Of a stretch of DNA of 64,000 nt, positions 21,511-32,184 are shown piece by piece. The DNA is taken from the NCBI GenBank assembly GCA_030847615.1, contig JAUMIR010000001.1:447632687-447696686 (forward strand). The letters run 5' to 3'. Below the pieces are notes generated by a model. It had not been told where the DNA came from and ran no database searches. It worked only from the letters and a program-made list of their open reading frames with translations. Positions within the stretch are counted from its first letter, which is position 1. Each line of letters opens with the position of its first letter. A program made the position numbers and the translations under genes. The stretch comes from Gambelia wislizenii (taxonomy: Eukaryota; Chordata; Lepidosauria; Squamata; Crotaphytidae).

Positions 21511-22869
21511 CCTGTAAACAGGCAAGGAATACACAGTAGCCAAATTCCGCCCCCAACCTAATACCCTGTCCATTTGTGCCTCTTCAGTTTTTATTTCTGT
21601 TATGAGAGGGAGGAAGAACAATATTTTGTTTCCACACCTGGGCTTAGGGTATATCCAGAAAGCTTTATGGTATTATAGGGAATGGGCAAGACCATAAATA
21701 TTCCAGTGCACACACACATACAAAGAAACCATAGCAATCCCTCCAATGTGTTTAGAGAGGCAGGACTTGGTTCTATCTTCATCATTTATGGGGGTCGCAG
21801 AATAATATAGAATAAAATAATGGCACAGCTTCTTTTGACTGCAGGTAACAAAAAGCCTCATCCTAAGTTCCACTCTTAAGACTTATGACAAAAATAAAGC
21901 CAACAAAGCCAAGGCAATGTTACTACATTGTAATACATGTTAAGCAAAGGACCATAACTTAATGATATTGCACATGCCTTGCCTGGAAATAGTCCCTACT
22001 CAGTCACTGGCATCTCCAGTTGTTTGGAAAGTTGCTAGAGTACAGAATACGGAGTATAGAATATTGACCCTAGAATATGGCAGCATCCAATGCACCTATG
22101 TTCCTAAATATATGCATTCATTAATATCACATATGTAAATATATGCAAAAGGCTAAACATTAAGATGCTTCATGTTGCCATGTTTCACAGCTGAGGAGTA
22201 AGCTTAAAAGTTTGCATTAATCTGCCATGCCTGAACACACTTGAGGGTGACTGCAGGGAACAGAGTACACTGAGTTGCTATACCTTTAGAAGAGTGAAAC
22301 TTAGCAGGCCCCTAATAAGCTTTGTCTGCCTTTCCCCTTCTTCTGCACAATTATGAAAATTTATAAACTGTCTTTCTTTGCAGCAGATTTCCTAATTAGC
22401 ACATTTTGAATTGGCCAGTGCAGCAAAGTATTCCTGTAGTATCACGACAGATATAACCAGGGAGCTGAGCTCTCTTGAGGGGTTCAGGTTCTTCTCTTGT
22501 TTCACCATGTTAAAAGGGCTAACTACTGTAGTTCGAAAAAGAGATAACCAGTTTGGCAAAATACTGACCAATTAATTTCTAAAGTAACTATGCTGGATTC
22601 CCTGAGATTGTCCTTGTACTGGAACTTCACCAGACAGTAGTTTAAACAGGAGGAAACTCAGTTCATCTGAGAGGTTGTTGTAGGGGAGTCTAACATGTTC
22701 CTTGCAACAGATTAACTTTTGGACTAACAGTTAATACTTGACAGAGAACAACGAACTTTTATGCCATGACATTTATGGCCCTGGTTAATCCAGGATGTGG
22801 AGAAAACGGGATGGAGACCCTGGAAGAGATATGAAATCTATGCAGCTAATACAGGTGCTTTCATTCTCA
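21511..22869. other. Unassigned intron sequence
   Basis: No exon and no repeat that I can name in this 1.3 kb. Confidence 0.5.
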
Positions 22870-23107
22870 ATTTGTTGTTGTGTACCTTCAAGTCATTTAT
22901 GACTTATGACAACCCTAAATTGAACCTATCACTGGGTTTTCTTTGCAAGATTTGTTCAGAGAGGGTTTACCTTTGCCTTTCTCTGAGGCTGAGAGAGTGT
23001 GACTTGCCCAAGGTCACCCAGTGAGCTTCCATGGCTGAGTGGGTATTCAAACTCTGGTCTCCAAAGTCATAGTCCAGCGCTCAAAGCACTACACCACACT
23101 GGCTCTT
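22870..23107 (-). mobile_element. tRNA-derived SINE with Bov-B-like tail (Sauria-SINE-like)
   Basis: Tail TTGTTGTTGTGTACCTTCAA, TTATGACAACCCTAAATTGA; middle AAGGTCACCCAGTGAGC; head complement ending CACTACACCACACTGGCTC. Full-length, minus orientation. Confidence 0.88.
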
Positions 23108-23684
23108 GTATTAGGTTAGATAGCTTGAATCATAGCCAAGGAGGAAAGGGTCTGTTAATGGCTACTCTTATGACAGCTCAATGGAAAATCCAGGTTAAGG
23201 AGCAGCATGCCCTGAACACCAGCAACAGAGGAGTTACAGTGCCAGAAAGCCTCCCAAAAGCATCTGACTGGCCACCATGGCCAGAAAAGAGGATGCTGGA
23301 CCCAAGGGTTTTTTTTTTTTTGTTCTAATCCATCAGGGCTCTTATGTTGTCAGGATAAGTCTTAATAGTTCCTTCTCAAGTGAGAAGGAAGTCTGCCCTA
23401 TTTCTTCATTCTAATATTTCTGTCTCTGGTTAACAAGAGAGCTGGTCAAGGTAATGCAACTGCCTCTTTCTCCAAGGACTAACACACACACCCATTTCTT
23501 GATCTTCCTCAGTGCTAGAAAACTCCACCTTCATTCATCTTCCTCACCACCCCCATATCTGGTACACATTTATGTAATTTTGGGAGGCTTAGCTACGTCT
23601 TTATTTATTTATTTGCTTCACTTCTACACATGGCACAAAGTCTGCTATAGGATGAGCCCAATGTCTGTCATCTGCAGATTCTAG
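23108..23684. other. Unassigned intron sequence
   Basis: No gene; a T-run at 23310-23321. Confidence 0.5.
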
Positions 23685-23850
23685 AAACAGCTCAACCACA
23701 GAGCACAGGCTTTGCAGGCAGAAGATCTCAGATTCATCCCTGGCATCTCCAGGTAGGGCTTGGAAAGACTTCTTCCTGAATCTCTGGAGTAAATATGGAC
23801 AATACTGAGCTAAATGATCTGACATATAAGGCAGCTTCTTACATTCCTAA
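23685..23850 (+). mobile_element. tRNA-headed SINE (Squam1-like)
   Basis: ACCACAGAGCACAGGCTTTG, AGATTCATCCCTGGCATCTC (B-box side), GGTAGGGCTTGGAAAGACTT, ACAATACTGAGCTAAATGAT and AAGGCAGCTTCTTACATTCC. The tail is the one shared with the 5S-headed SINEs. The family name is from memory. Confidence 0.75.
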
Positions 23851-23997
23851 ATATTAGGAGTTGTCTAAATGGTGAAAATACCCTTCATGAAATTTGCTGG
23901 GAATACAACCTGTCTAAATGGGATCCCACATCAATCCACTGTATTCAGAAGAAGGAGGCCCCAAAATGTCAAAAACACTGCAGGGAAAGCCTTCACA

Positions 23998-24936
23998 AGG
24001 ATCTTAAAGAAAACTTCCTCAAACTATAATAAAGATGGCATCTGACTCCCGAAAAATTGGATAAAATTTACAAGACAGGCGATAACAGATACTGGAAGTG
24101 TGACAAAACTATAGGCTCCTACGACCATATGTGGTGTCAATGCCATAAGATAAAGAGATTTTGGATTAAGATAACTGACCTAATTACAGATATTCTTCAA
24201 AGAAATTTTCAAGTGATACCGCAATTTTATTTATTAAATATGATAAATTTATTGGACAGTGAGATTGAGAAAAAAACATTGGAAAATATTGTTATATATG
24301 GCAACTGCTGCCTGATTGCTGATAGCAAGAAATTGGAAAAGTGACATTGTACCAACTATAGAGGACTGGATACTTAAAATTCAAGACATGAAAGAAATGG
24401 ATAAACTAACAGCCTGGATGAATCATAGAATGATGAATGAAGTTGAAAAAGACTGGAAATTGGTGGATTCATATTTACAAAGAAAAGTGGGATTGAGTTG
24501 ATTTAACAGTGTTAGTATTAACTCACTTAAATTTTCAATGAAATGAAATATGGTCAAACAAAATCCAAGCTATTGACTTGAGAGTTAGGAGATAGAGTCT
24601 GAATTAAATTTTTGAACAAAGTTAATTAAAATGACTATGGTAAAATCCAGTGAAAATCAGATAAGTTTAGGAAGTTATTCAAAACAGAATTACTTTGGGT
24701 AAAATGATATAAAGATATCAAAACTAAAATATGCTGATGGTTATTGAAACTTACTTATCTTTTGTTTTATAACACTGCTATTATATATGGAAATTTTACC
24801 ATGTAAGCAACTTTACATTGTTTTTTTTATTTTATATATATATATATATATATATCATTGTTTTTTATGTTCAAAAATGTCAATAAGCTTCTTTATCAAG
24901 AAATTGTTTTAATAATAATGAAACATATATATGTGA
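23998..24936 (+). mobile_element. L1 LINE 3' fragment with 12-bp duplication
   Basis: The frame at 24030-24345 reads an L1 ORF2 C-terminus: LTPEKLDKIYKTGDNRYWKC, then DHMWCQCHKIKRFWIKI (Cys motif), followed by another frame, DWILKIQDMKEMDKLTAWM and KDWKLVDSYLQ. AAAGCCTTCACA occurs at 23986-23997 and 24937-24948, the duplicated target. Frameshifted and inactive. Confidence 0.85.
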
Positions 24937-25173
24937 AAAGCCTTCACAGCTTTTCCTGGAGTGTTTAAAAAACAGTGAGGGGAATGCACATTCCTGCTCA
25001 TTGGAACATGCAATTCACTTTGAATTGTTTTCTCATAGGAGAGGAAGCACAAAGCTGATTGGCCCGGCAAGCGCAGGGGCTGGGCTTGTTAACAGGGTAA
25101 GTGCCCACTGCTGCCATGTTGGATTTTCACCTTAGCAAGCAATTGCTAAGGCAATAAAATGGGGTGTTTTTGA

Positions 25174-25604
25174 CATGGTAGCACACAGGTACCTCTGAGC
25201 ATATCAAGAGGTCCAGGCAGCAAAAGTTGTTGTAGCAGAGTTTTCATCCATGTGAGTCTAAACTACTGCTCTTTACTACAGCATAATATAGTGGTATTTA
25301 CAATGAGTCTGAGACTCCTCTCACAGCAGAAAGTACAGTATGGTCATGCCACTGCAATGCCCAGACAGAAAAGCAATGCATACTCCAACAGAATACATAA
25401 CAGAGACAGTGGTTCCCACACAGATTCTCTCATTCTCTCACAGAGATAAGGAATCCTTCCAAGGCTAGCTTCCCAGGCCTAATCAAGATACTTTGACCAG
25501 CTGCATTTAGCTCTCACCACTGCCCTTGCAGGCTGTAACATGCCATACTTGCTCTTTACAGTATAAATTTACCAGGTTGCATATCTAATGATCCTGACAG
25601 TTTT
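25174..25604. mobile_element. Solo-LTR-like insert, TG...CA bounded (copy 2)
   Basis: Begins near TGACATGGTAGCACAC and ends GATCCTGACA, flanked by GTTTT on both sides (before 25170 and after 25604). Homologous to 16511-17042. The inverted MITE arm at 26062-26470 has the same flanking sequence without the insert, an empty site. Confidence 0.7.
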
Positions 25605-26044
25605 GTGGGGTTTTTTTGCCATCCTGTTTAATCGAAAAATCACTCTATTGCTTTAGTGCACCTTGGGCATCATTTAAAAAAAAAAAGTTTGGCAGTGGCA
25701 AAGTACAAACGTGAGTAAATCACTTGTGGCCCCCACCTAGTATATGAAGCTTATGGGGGGGAAACACCATTAAGACAAATCGCTGTTGCTGTGAAATGCC
25801 ATAACTGTGGGGCACTCCAGGTTTTGGGGGGCTTGTATAGACAAGCCCCTGGACTGTTTGTGTGCTTGGAAAAGATAAGCACTCAAACTACCCTCTCAGA
25901 AGTCAGGAAGCTGGCAATCCATGCAGTGGGAACAAAGCAATACTATGTGCTGCTGCCTAAGGCAATGTCTTCATCAGCTGAAAAGATTAGGGATGGGTAA
26001 CAGAGGCAAAAAGTAAAAATACCTCCTCTCATTGCCATCACTTG

Positions 26045-26470
26045 AGGGGGGGAACAGAGTACCTTGCAGTAATGGCATTTCGCAGCAGCAGCAACTTGCC
26101 TTAATGGTGGTTTTGCTCCCATGAGCTTCGCATGCTAGATGACAGCCATGAGTGATTTACTTGCATTTGTACTTTGCCACTGCTGAATTTTATTTAAAAA
26201 AAAACTATGTCCAAGTTGTGCTAGAGCGATAGAGCAATTTTTTGATTAAACAGGACAGCAAAACAAAATACCACATCATTTTATTGCCTTAGCAATCACT
26301 CACTAAGGTGAAAATCCACCATCACGGCAGTGAGCGCTTGCCCCATTAGCAAGCCCCCCCTCCCCCGCTTATCTGGCCAATCAGCTTTGTGCTTCTTCTC
26401 CTATGGGAAAGTGATTCAAAGTGAATCGCTTGTCCCAATGAGCTTGTCCCAATGCACCCCTGATAAAGTC
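26045..26470 (-). mobile_element. Inverted second copy (arm) of the 23857 MITE
   Basis: Reverse complement of the right half of the neighbouring MITE: ATGGCATTTCGCAGCAGCAG, the GCATGCTAGATGACAG region, GATTAAACAGGACAGCAAAA, ATCGCTTGTCCCAATG. Together with 24985-25820 it makes a large inverted repeat with a spacer of about 225 bases. Its outer end is truncated near 26470. Confidence 0.75.
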
Positions 26471-26584
26471 CTATCTGTGTCTGATAAAGTCCTATCTGTG
26501 TGCCTGCACTCCACACTCATTTTCTTAGAATGCTCCAATGGAAGGATCTCTGTTAAGGAAGTATCAATTCATCCTTTGTCATTA

Positions 26585-26690
26585 GTCTTTATCAAATTCA
26601 TCCTTTACTTCAGGGGTGGAAATCATGCAGCCCTCCTAGTATTCCTCACCATTGGCTATGCTGGCTAGAGCTGTTGGGAGTTCAGTCCAT
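26585..26690. repeat. hAT-type MITE remnant
   Basis: CAGGGGTGGAAATCATGCAG, CCCTCCTAGTATTCCTCACC and GTTGGGAGTTCAGTCCA follow the order of a common reptile hAT MITE half. Only one terminus is visible. Confidence 0.4.
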
Positions 26691-26692
26691 TG

Positions 26693-27060
26693 TTGTTGTT
26701 ATTTATATCCCACCTTGTCCCCAAGAGTGGGGCTCAAGATGGCTTACACATTAAAAAGACTACAGTATATTTTAAAACAAACAATAAGTCAACATTAAAG
26801 GCATATTAAGAACATACACATTTAAAAATATTTTTTAAAACAGTTAAACAATACAGTTTGATACTATGCTCTTAGTTCTTACAGCCTATTCATTAAAAAT
26901 CTTCAATTCTAAAAACCTCTCTGAACAAAAACATCTTTGCCTGACAATGGAAGAACATTAAGCAGGGGGCCACTCTAGCCCAACCGGTGGCAGGGAGGGC
27001 GTTCCAAAGTCTAGGAGGAAGCCGCTGCAAAGGCCCTCTCTCATGTTCCCACCAACCATA
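26693..27060 (-). mobile_element. L2/CR1-type LINE 3' end
   Basis: Starts TTGTTGTTATTTATATCCCA-CCTTG, AT-rich UTR, then on the minus strand decayed codons resembling the LWN-x-LP region and FLFREVF of L2 C-termini near 26930-27040. Same general type as 4692-5340. Confidence 0.6.
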
Positions 27061-27399
27061 CCTGTGAAGATGGGGGGACTGAGAGCTCTAGAAGGTCACA
27101 TAACTCCCATCCCTGCTTTCTTTACTCATCCACACAACTCTTTTCAACAGCCTCTCGGAGAAGGGAGCAGATGTTGAGCTGTGTATGAGGGGTCATCCTT
27201 TACTTTTTCACTGTTTTTTACAAAGCTGGTTGGGGGCTTTTGTCTGTTTTTGGCCATGTGCTCTCTCTGAGCACATGGTATGAGGGGGGCGGAGCTTCTG
27301 CTGAGTCACTGACCTGCTTGTGGGAGGGGCTAGCAGCAACTAGCTCTATATAACTTCTGCCAAGTCCTTCTTGGAGAGCCAGCGTGCCCTAACATGCCT

Positions 27400-28460
27400 G
27401 ACAAACAAGGCCAACAGACATTCTGTGTGAGGGGGTTAGCAGAGGAGTTTTGAGGGTGAAGCCCAAAGTTCTCTTTCAGTGACTACTTAAGACTACTGAA
27501 TATGGGTAGTGAGGGAGCTGCTGCAGTGACCTGAAACAGCTGTGGTATGTTTGTCTTCTTGCCGGAGGTTGTGGGTAGCTATACCTGCAGCCAGTGCAAG
27601 TTGGTGGCCCTGTTGGAAGAGAAGGTCCAGCAACTTGAGGACAGGGTATCTGCTCTTCTGCATATTAGGGAGTAAGAGGTTTTCTTGGACAGAGTGGAGA
27701 AGACTATCCTGGATGGCTAGGTTTCTGTAGAGGAAGTCATTTCCCATACACAGGAAGTAGACATTTGGAGGAATGGAACACATAGAAGTAGAAGGTCCAG
27801 GGTTCATTCTGTGAGCCTGAAGCTACAGAATCGATTTGAAGCGCTTTTCCTTATCAGAGATGATAAGGAAGAGTAGCAGTGCCAGGCCTCAGGGAACATG
27901 GAGGAGACCTTGATAGATTCAACATATGAAATGGCCTCTGCCAGGACTCAGAGGAAGCAGGTGGTGGTGGTAGGGGACTCCCTGCTGAGAGGAACAGAAG
28001 CAGTAGTTTGCAGGCCTGACAAAATTTCTCAGGAGGTATGCTGTCTTCCTGGGACAAAAATCCATGATGTAAGAGAGAGGCTGACAAGACTCGTCAAGCC
28101 CTCTGACCATTATCCCTTCCTTTTGGTCCAGGTGAGAACCAATGATACTGCAAGGCATGGCCTTCAGAATATCACAAGGGACTATGAGGCTTTGGGTAGG
28201 AAGCTGAAGAACCTGGATGCACAGGTAATCATTTCATCCAGTGGAAGGGCATGTCCCAGGAAGGGAGAGAAAAATAGTGGAGGTGAACAACTGGCTCTGC
28301 AGATGGTGCCACTGGGAACGATTTCACTTCCTGGACCATGGTGTGCAGTTTCATGGAGGTGGACTTCTGGCAAGGGATGAATTGCACATCATAGCAGTTG
28401 GCAGAAATGTTTTGGCTAAAAGTCTAAAAGATTTGATCAGGAGGGCTTTAAACTAAGATA
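27400..28460 (+). pseudogene. CR1 LINE ORF1 (esterase-type), decayed
   Basis: Near 27585 the reading CSQCKLVALLEEKVQQLEDR matches the CR1 ORF1 N-terminal zinc-finger/coiled-coil region. After a stop, 27898-28240 gives ARTQRKQVVVVGDSLLRGTE and CRPDKISQEVCCLPGTKIHD, the SGNH/GDSL esterase block I. The GTND block reads RTND (Gly lost). 28240-28456 continues with WLCRWCHWERFHFLDHG, DELHI and LKDLIRRALN in another frame. CR1 ORF1 is thought to bind RNA/lipid for retrotransposition. This copy has several stops. Confidence 0.85.
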
Positions 28461-28496
28461 TGTAGGGGAGGGAGGCAGTATTCTTGAGGGCAGTTC

Positions 28497-29153
28497 ATAG
28501 AATCATAGAATCACAGAGTTGGAAGAGACCACAAGGGCCATCTGGTCCCACCCCCTGCCATGCAGGAATATCCAATCAAACCATTCCCAACAGATGGCCA
28601 TCCAGCCTCTCTTTAAAAACCTCCAAAGTAGGAGACTCCACCATACACTGAGGCAGTACATTCCACTGCTGAACAGCTCTGAGTGACAGGCAGTTCCTCC
28701 TAATGTTTAGGTGGAATCCTTTTTCCTGTAGTTTGAGCCCATTGCTCCGTGTCCTAGTCTATGGAGCAACAGAAAACAAGCTTGCTCCATCCCCAGTATG
28801 ACATTCCTTCAAATATTTAAATATGGCTTTCATATCTTCTCTTAACCTTCTCTTTTCCAGGATAAACATACCCCAGCTCCCTAAGCTGCTCCTCATAGGT
28901 CATGGCTTCCAGACCTCCCACCATTTTGGTTGTCCTCCTCTGGACACATTCCAGCTTGTCAATATCCTTCTTGAAATGTGGTGCCCAGAACAGGACATAG
29001 TATTGCAAGTGAGGTCTGACCAAAGCAGAATAGAGTGGCACTATTACTTCCCTTGATCTGGACACGATACTCCTATTAATGCAGCCTAGAATCACATTGG
29101 CTTTTTTAGCTACCGCATCACACTGCTGGCTCATGTTCAGCTTGTGGTCCACT
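28497..29153 (-). mobile_element. CR1 LINE 3' fragment
   Basis: Minus frame [60 protein letters not shown], ending at ATAGAATCATAGAATCACAG (28499). Adjoins the preceding plus-strand CR1 ORF1, so two copies lie tail to tail. Its 5' end abuts a MITE at 29154. Confidence 0.9.
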
Positions 29154-29575
29154 AAGGACTTTATCAGACCACCCCCCTAAACCCTATTCCTTTGCTGGCA
29201 TAACTTTGCCATTTTTATGCTGGCAAAAGAACTCCCCATGCCACACTTACATGTAATACTGGCAAAAGGCTTCCCAGCAATGAACAAAGAGTGAACGGAG
29301 CTCCGTTCACTTCCTCAACTGAAATCCCGAGGATTCTCACGAGAATACCTAGTGCAGGAAATTCAAAAATAACAATAAATAGAACACTCAAAAAGTTTCA
29401 AAAAGCACAGAAACACACTTAAAAACTTCCAAGTAAACCAGGGAGGGTCATAAAAAGTGTGTCGCACTTTTTGCGCACCTGCATGTCGCAATCTCAGCCA
29501 GAAGTATTCTTGCTGGACCAACCATTGACGCTGCATTCACGTGAGTACAATGGCACAAAGTTTCAAACATCCATC
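29154..29575. mobile_element. MITE with AAGGACTTTATCAGACC end, right end replaced
   Basis: Aligns with 10515-11020 (TTTGCCATTTTTATGCTGGC, CTTCCCAGCAATGAACA, GTCGCAATCTCA, CATTGACGCTGCATTCACG). The right terminal repeat is absent. The sequence switches at about 29575 to the end of a different MITE. Confidence 0.7.
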
Positions 29576-29634
29576 TGGACAAACGGTATTCCCCTTGCAT
29601 TCTGGGATTTTTTTCACTGTCTAGATAACACATA
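29576..29634. mobile_element. Terminal fragment of the GGGCTTGTCTAYATGG-family MITE
   Basis: GTATTCCCCTTGCATTCTGG and CACTGTCTAGATAAC match the right end of the MITE at 48147-49138 (GCATTCTCCTTGCATTCTAT, CACCATCTAGACAG). Confidence 0.55.
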
Positions 29635-29636
29635 GG

Positions 29637-29884
29637 ACACAGAGGAATGGATTCAAACTACAGGAAAAGAGATTACACCTAAAAATTAGGAAGAACTTCC
29701 TCACGGTGGAATGCACTGCCTCCGAGCATGGTGGAGTCTCCTTCTTTGGAGGTTTTTAAACAAGGCTGGATGGTCAACTGTTGGGTGTGCTTTGATTGTG
29801 TGTGTCTGCATGGCAGGTGATTGGACTGGATGGCCCTTGCAGTCTCTTCCAGCTCTATGATTATGTCATTCTATAATTCTACCA
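29637..29884 (+). mobile_element. CR1 LINE 3' end
   Basis: AGGAAGAACTTCCTCACGGT, GGTGGAGTCTCCTTCTTTGG, GGATGGCCCTTGCAGTCTCT and a TCATTCTATAATTCT tail. 5' truncated. Confidence 0.85.
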
Positions 29885-30016
29885 TAGTAGGCTCCAGCTC
29901 ACTGTCTGGAGATCATTACTGTAGTGGGAAAGGGTAAATTATTTTGGCCCATAAAAACTTTCAGCTCACTTCTTATTTATTCTTCTCCTACCCCCGTTCC
30001 TTCTATTGTTTCAAAG

Positions 30017-30644
30017 AGGTTTGGTGGATACAAGGAACCAGATGGTGCGTGACCAAAGACGTCAGCTCAGGCTGGAGGAGTCACGACAGAAGAAGGAGAA
30101 GCACAAGAATGACCGTGTACTGGAGACCTTCAAGAGTGCTGTAGAAGTGGCCACACCACACAGCTCTATAATAATATCACCTAGCCAGAAGTCAATGGCA
30201 CAGCCAGAATCAGAAAGCCCTCCTCCCACCCATTTCCCATCCACTCCTCTGAGTTCATGGTACTACCCAACTACAACAAGGATGTCTACCAGCAGCCAGC
30301 ATTCTGCTGGTCAAACACCTTCTTCCAACAACCCACTCTCCCGGAGTGAACCACATTCTGCCTCAAGGGGCTTGCAGACCTCTGACCTGGAAGTGAAATT
30401 CTATTCAGAGCCCAATCTAAGTTGCTCAGAAACTGCAATTCACTCCCACTACAACATGGCAGTCTCAGTAATAGAAACAGATTCCAATACCCAACCAAAT
30501 GTCATGGCTAAGTCTTACAGGGTCATGCCTGAAGGGAGCAGGAATTTTCCCCACAAACTCCATTACCATTTGACACAAGAACATAATACTATTGCCTCAA
30601 TGCAACAAAGAATCAAATTAAAAATTGCAAAGAAGAACAGATAA
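30017..30644 (+). CDS. LRRC74A: LRRC74A-like: long terminal coding exon
   Basis: Acceptor TTCTATTGTTTCAAAG after a pyrimidine tract. Base A completes the codon split at 19426 as Arg; 208 more codons run open to TAA at 30642-30644. The start, GLVDTRNQMVRDQRRQLRLE and SRQKKEKHKNDRVLETFKSA, is a charged, probably helical region that continues naturally from GYVDYR of the EF-hand-like exon. The rest is Ser/Pro/Thr/Asn-rich and likely disordered, ending KLKIAKKNR. A 208-codon open frame in AT-rich DNA with matching phase is strong evidence for coding. No AATAAA was seen within about 1.3 kb after the stop. The competing terminal exon is at 20410; I think this one is the more secure. Confidence 0.78.
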
Positions 30645-31124
30645 CTGAGTCAGTGAGGAATTATCACAATCCCATTAAGAATGGAGCAGGATAATTCCAA
30701 ATGAGATTACACCCAGGACAAATTTCTTTGATTTGATCCCCCCCTCTTATGATATAGTTCCCACTGCCTTGCACTGGTCCTACATGCAATTTCCTTAACT
30801 AGCTCCCCAAATCCACAGGCCTAACATCAAGATGGGATGAAATGGCACCTAGCACATAAACAGTAATGGAACCATCATCTCACTTCTCACAGTAGAAGAA
30901 AAGGTAAAATTAGAGCTAGAAAATGTTACTTTTTTGGACTACAATGCACAGAATTCCCCTGCCATCATGGCCACTGTGTAACTTTCAGCGTTGTAGTCCA
31001 AAATATTGTTTCCAAGTTCTGGGTAAAAACATATATCAGCCATGGGAATGGCCTTCTATACATGGTGTTGATGGAGATGGACAGGCTAGGTATGCATCCC
31101 CATACATATAAGATTTATCTAGGC
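30645..31124. other. Probable 3' UTR; holds a 13-bp perfect palindrome repeat
   Basis: TTTTGGACTACAA (30932-30944) recurs as its exact complement at about 30992-31004, the ends of a short reptile MITE with a TGCCATCATGGCC interior. No other feature. Confidence 0.5.
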
Positions 31125-31260
31125 TAGTGGTTCCCAGACTTAGGTCCTCCAGATATTTTGGACTTCAGCTCCCCGAAGCTCCAGCCAGCTTGTCCAATGG
31201 TCAGGAATTTTTGAAGTTCAAGTCCCAAACATCTGAAGGACCAAAGTTTGGGAGCCACTG
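31125..31260. mobile_element. hAT MITE with perfect 8-bp duplication
   Basis: Ends TAGTGGTTCCCAGACTTAGG and complement of CAGTGGCTCCCAAACTTTGG pair over about 45 bases. ATCTAGGC flanks it at 31117-31124 and 31261-31268. The 8-bp duplication and CAGTGGTTC-type ends define hAT. Confidence 0.92.
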
Positions 31261-31268
31261 ATCTAGGC

Positions 31269-31771
31269 CTAAGGAAGTGGCTGGATGCATCTCTGAGGAG
31301 GATGGGATAAACCATGTCATTATTTATGATTAGTTCCCTATGACTAAAGCTGGATCTAGAGTGACATTATATCCTACTTTGTAGAGGACAGTCTTTTATT
31401 TCAAGGCATCTTCTGTCTGAAGGGGTGCCCAGTTCAAGTCTAGTGTAAAGATCAGGAATCAAAAGAAAGAAGTGCCAGAGGCTTGAAATTGCCCATCAGC
31501 AGTTAGTATATAAGCAACAGACTTTGGTGGCACATAGGTTCATGGTCACAGTCTCCCACATTATAGTGACATATATTGTAGGGTTTTCCCCCCTGTTTCA
31601 ATTAGAGTAACTCTTTCCAAGTTTGCCATTATAATTTTTTCCTACAAATCTAAGACCTATGCTGAGGATGCATCTCTTCTTCTAGACAACATGTAGAGTG
31701 GCCAGTTGGTTAGACTGAGGCCATCATATACAGAAAAAGAGGTATACAGCAAAAAGTGTAAACTCCTTGTG
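31269..31771. other. Intergenic or UTR sequence, nothing recognised
   Basis: No gene or repeat found. Confidence 0.5.
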
Positions 31772-31925
31772 AAGTTGAAGGCTTTCACGGTCAGCATCCA
31801 TAGATTTTCCTTGGGTTTTTTTCCAGGCTGTGAGTTCATGTTCTGGAAACGTTCTGGAAATGTCAGAAAAAACTATTCCAGAACACAGCCTCGCAGCCCA
31901 GAAAAAAATCAAGGAAAATCTATGT
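31772..31925. mobile_element. Penelope-like terminus, palindromic copy
   Basis: GAAGTTGAAGGCTTTCACGG, ATAGATTTTCCTTGGG, then ATGTTCTGGAAACG, and the complement arm CTATTCCAGAACACAGCCTC, GAAAATCTATG. Two termini are fused head to head with no body, so the copy is a hairpin of about 70-base arms. Confidence 0.65.
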
Positions 31926-32184
31926 AAACTCCTTGCTTTAATACCTACCCAGAAAAGAGAAACACATTTCTCTAAGGAGAAGTGAAGAAGTTTTAAAATC
32001 TCATCTGATACATCCAGGTATGTCTCAAAGATTGGGGTTATAATATTGTGAAATGGGAGAGCCTGCTAATAGAGAGATCTCTTCTGTTAGCTTGAAGAAA
32101 TGAGTGCTTTAGGATGGCAGAATGGTGGGGAACCAGGGAGTTCCTTGGCTCTAGCCGGCATTCAACAGGGAATCAGTGATAAGA
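31926..32184. other. Intergenic sequence, nothing recognised
   Basis: No feature seen. Confidence 0.5.

Larger units (their letters stand above)
23857..25848 (+). mobile_element. Large MITE of the GGGCTTGTCTAYATGG family, with two insertions
   Basis: Left end GGAGTTGTCTAAATGG and right end TATAGACAAGCCC. Landmarks shared with the copies at 38230 and 48147: AATGGGATCCC, GGGAAAGCCTTCACA, TTCCTGCTCATTGGAACA. The promoter-like module (GATTGGCCC, GCTGCCATGTTGGATTTTC) is at about 25056-25130. An L1 (23998-24936) and a solo-LTR-like insert (25174-25604) interrupt it. Confidence 0.75.
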
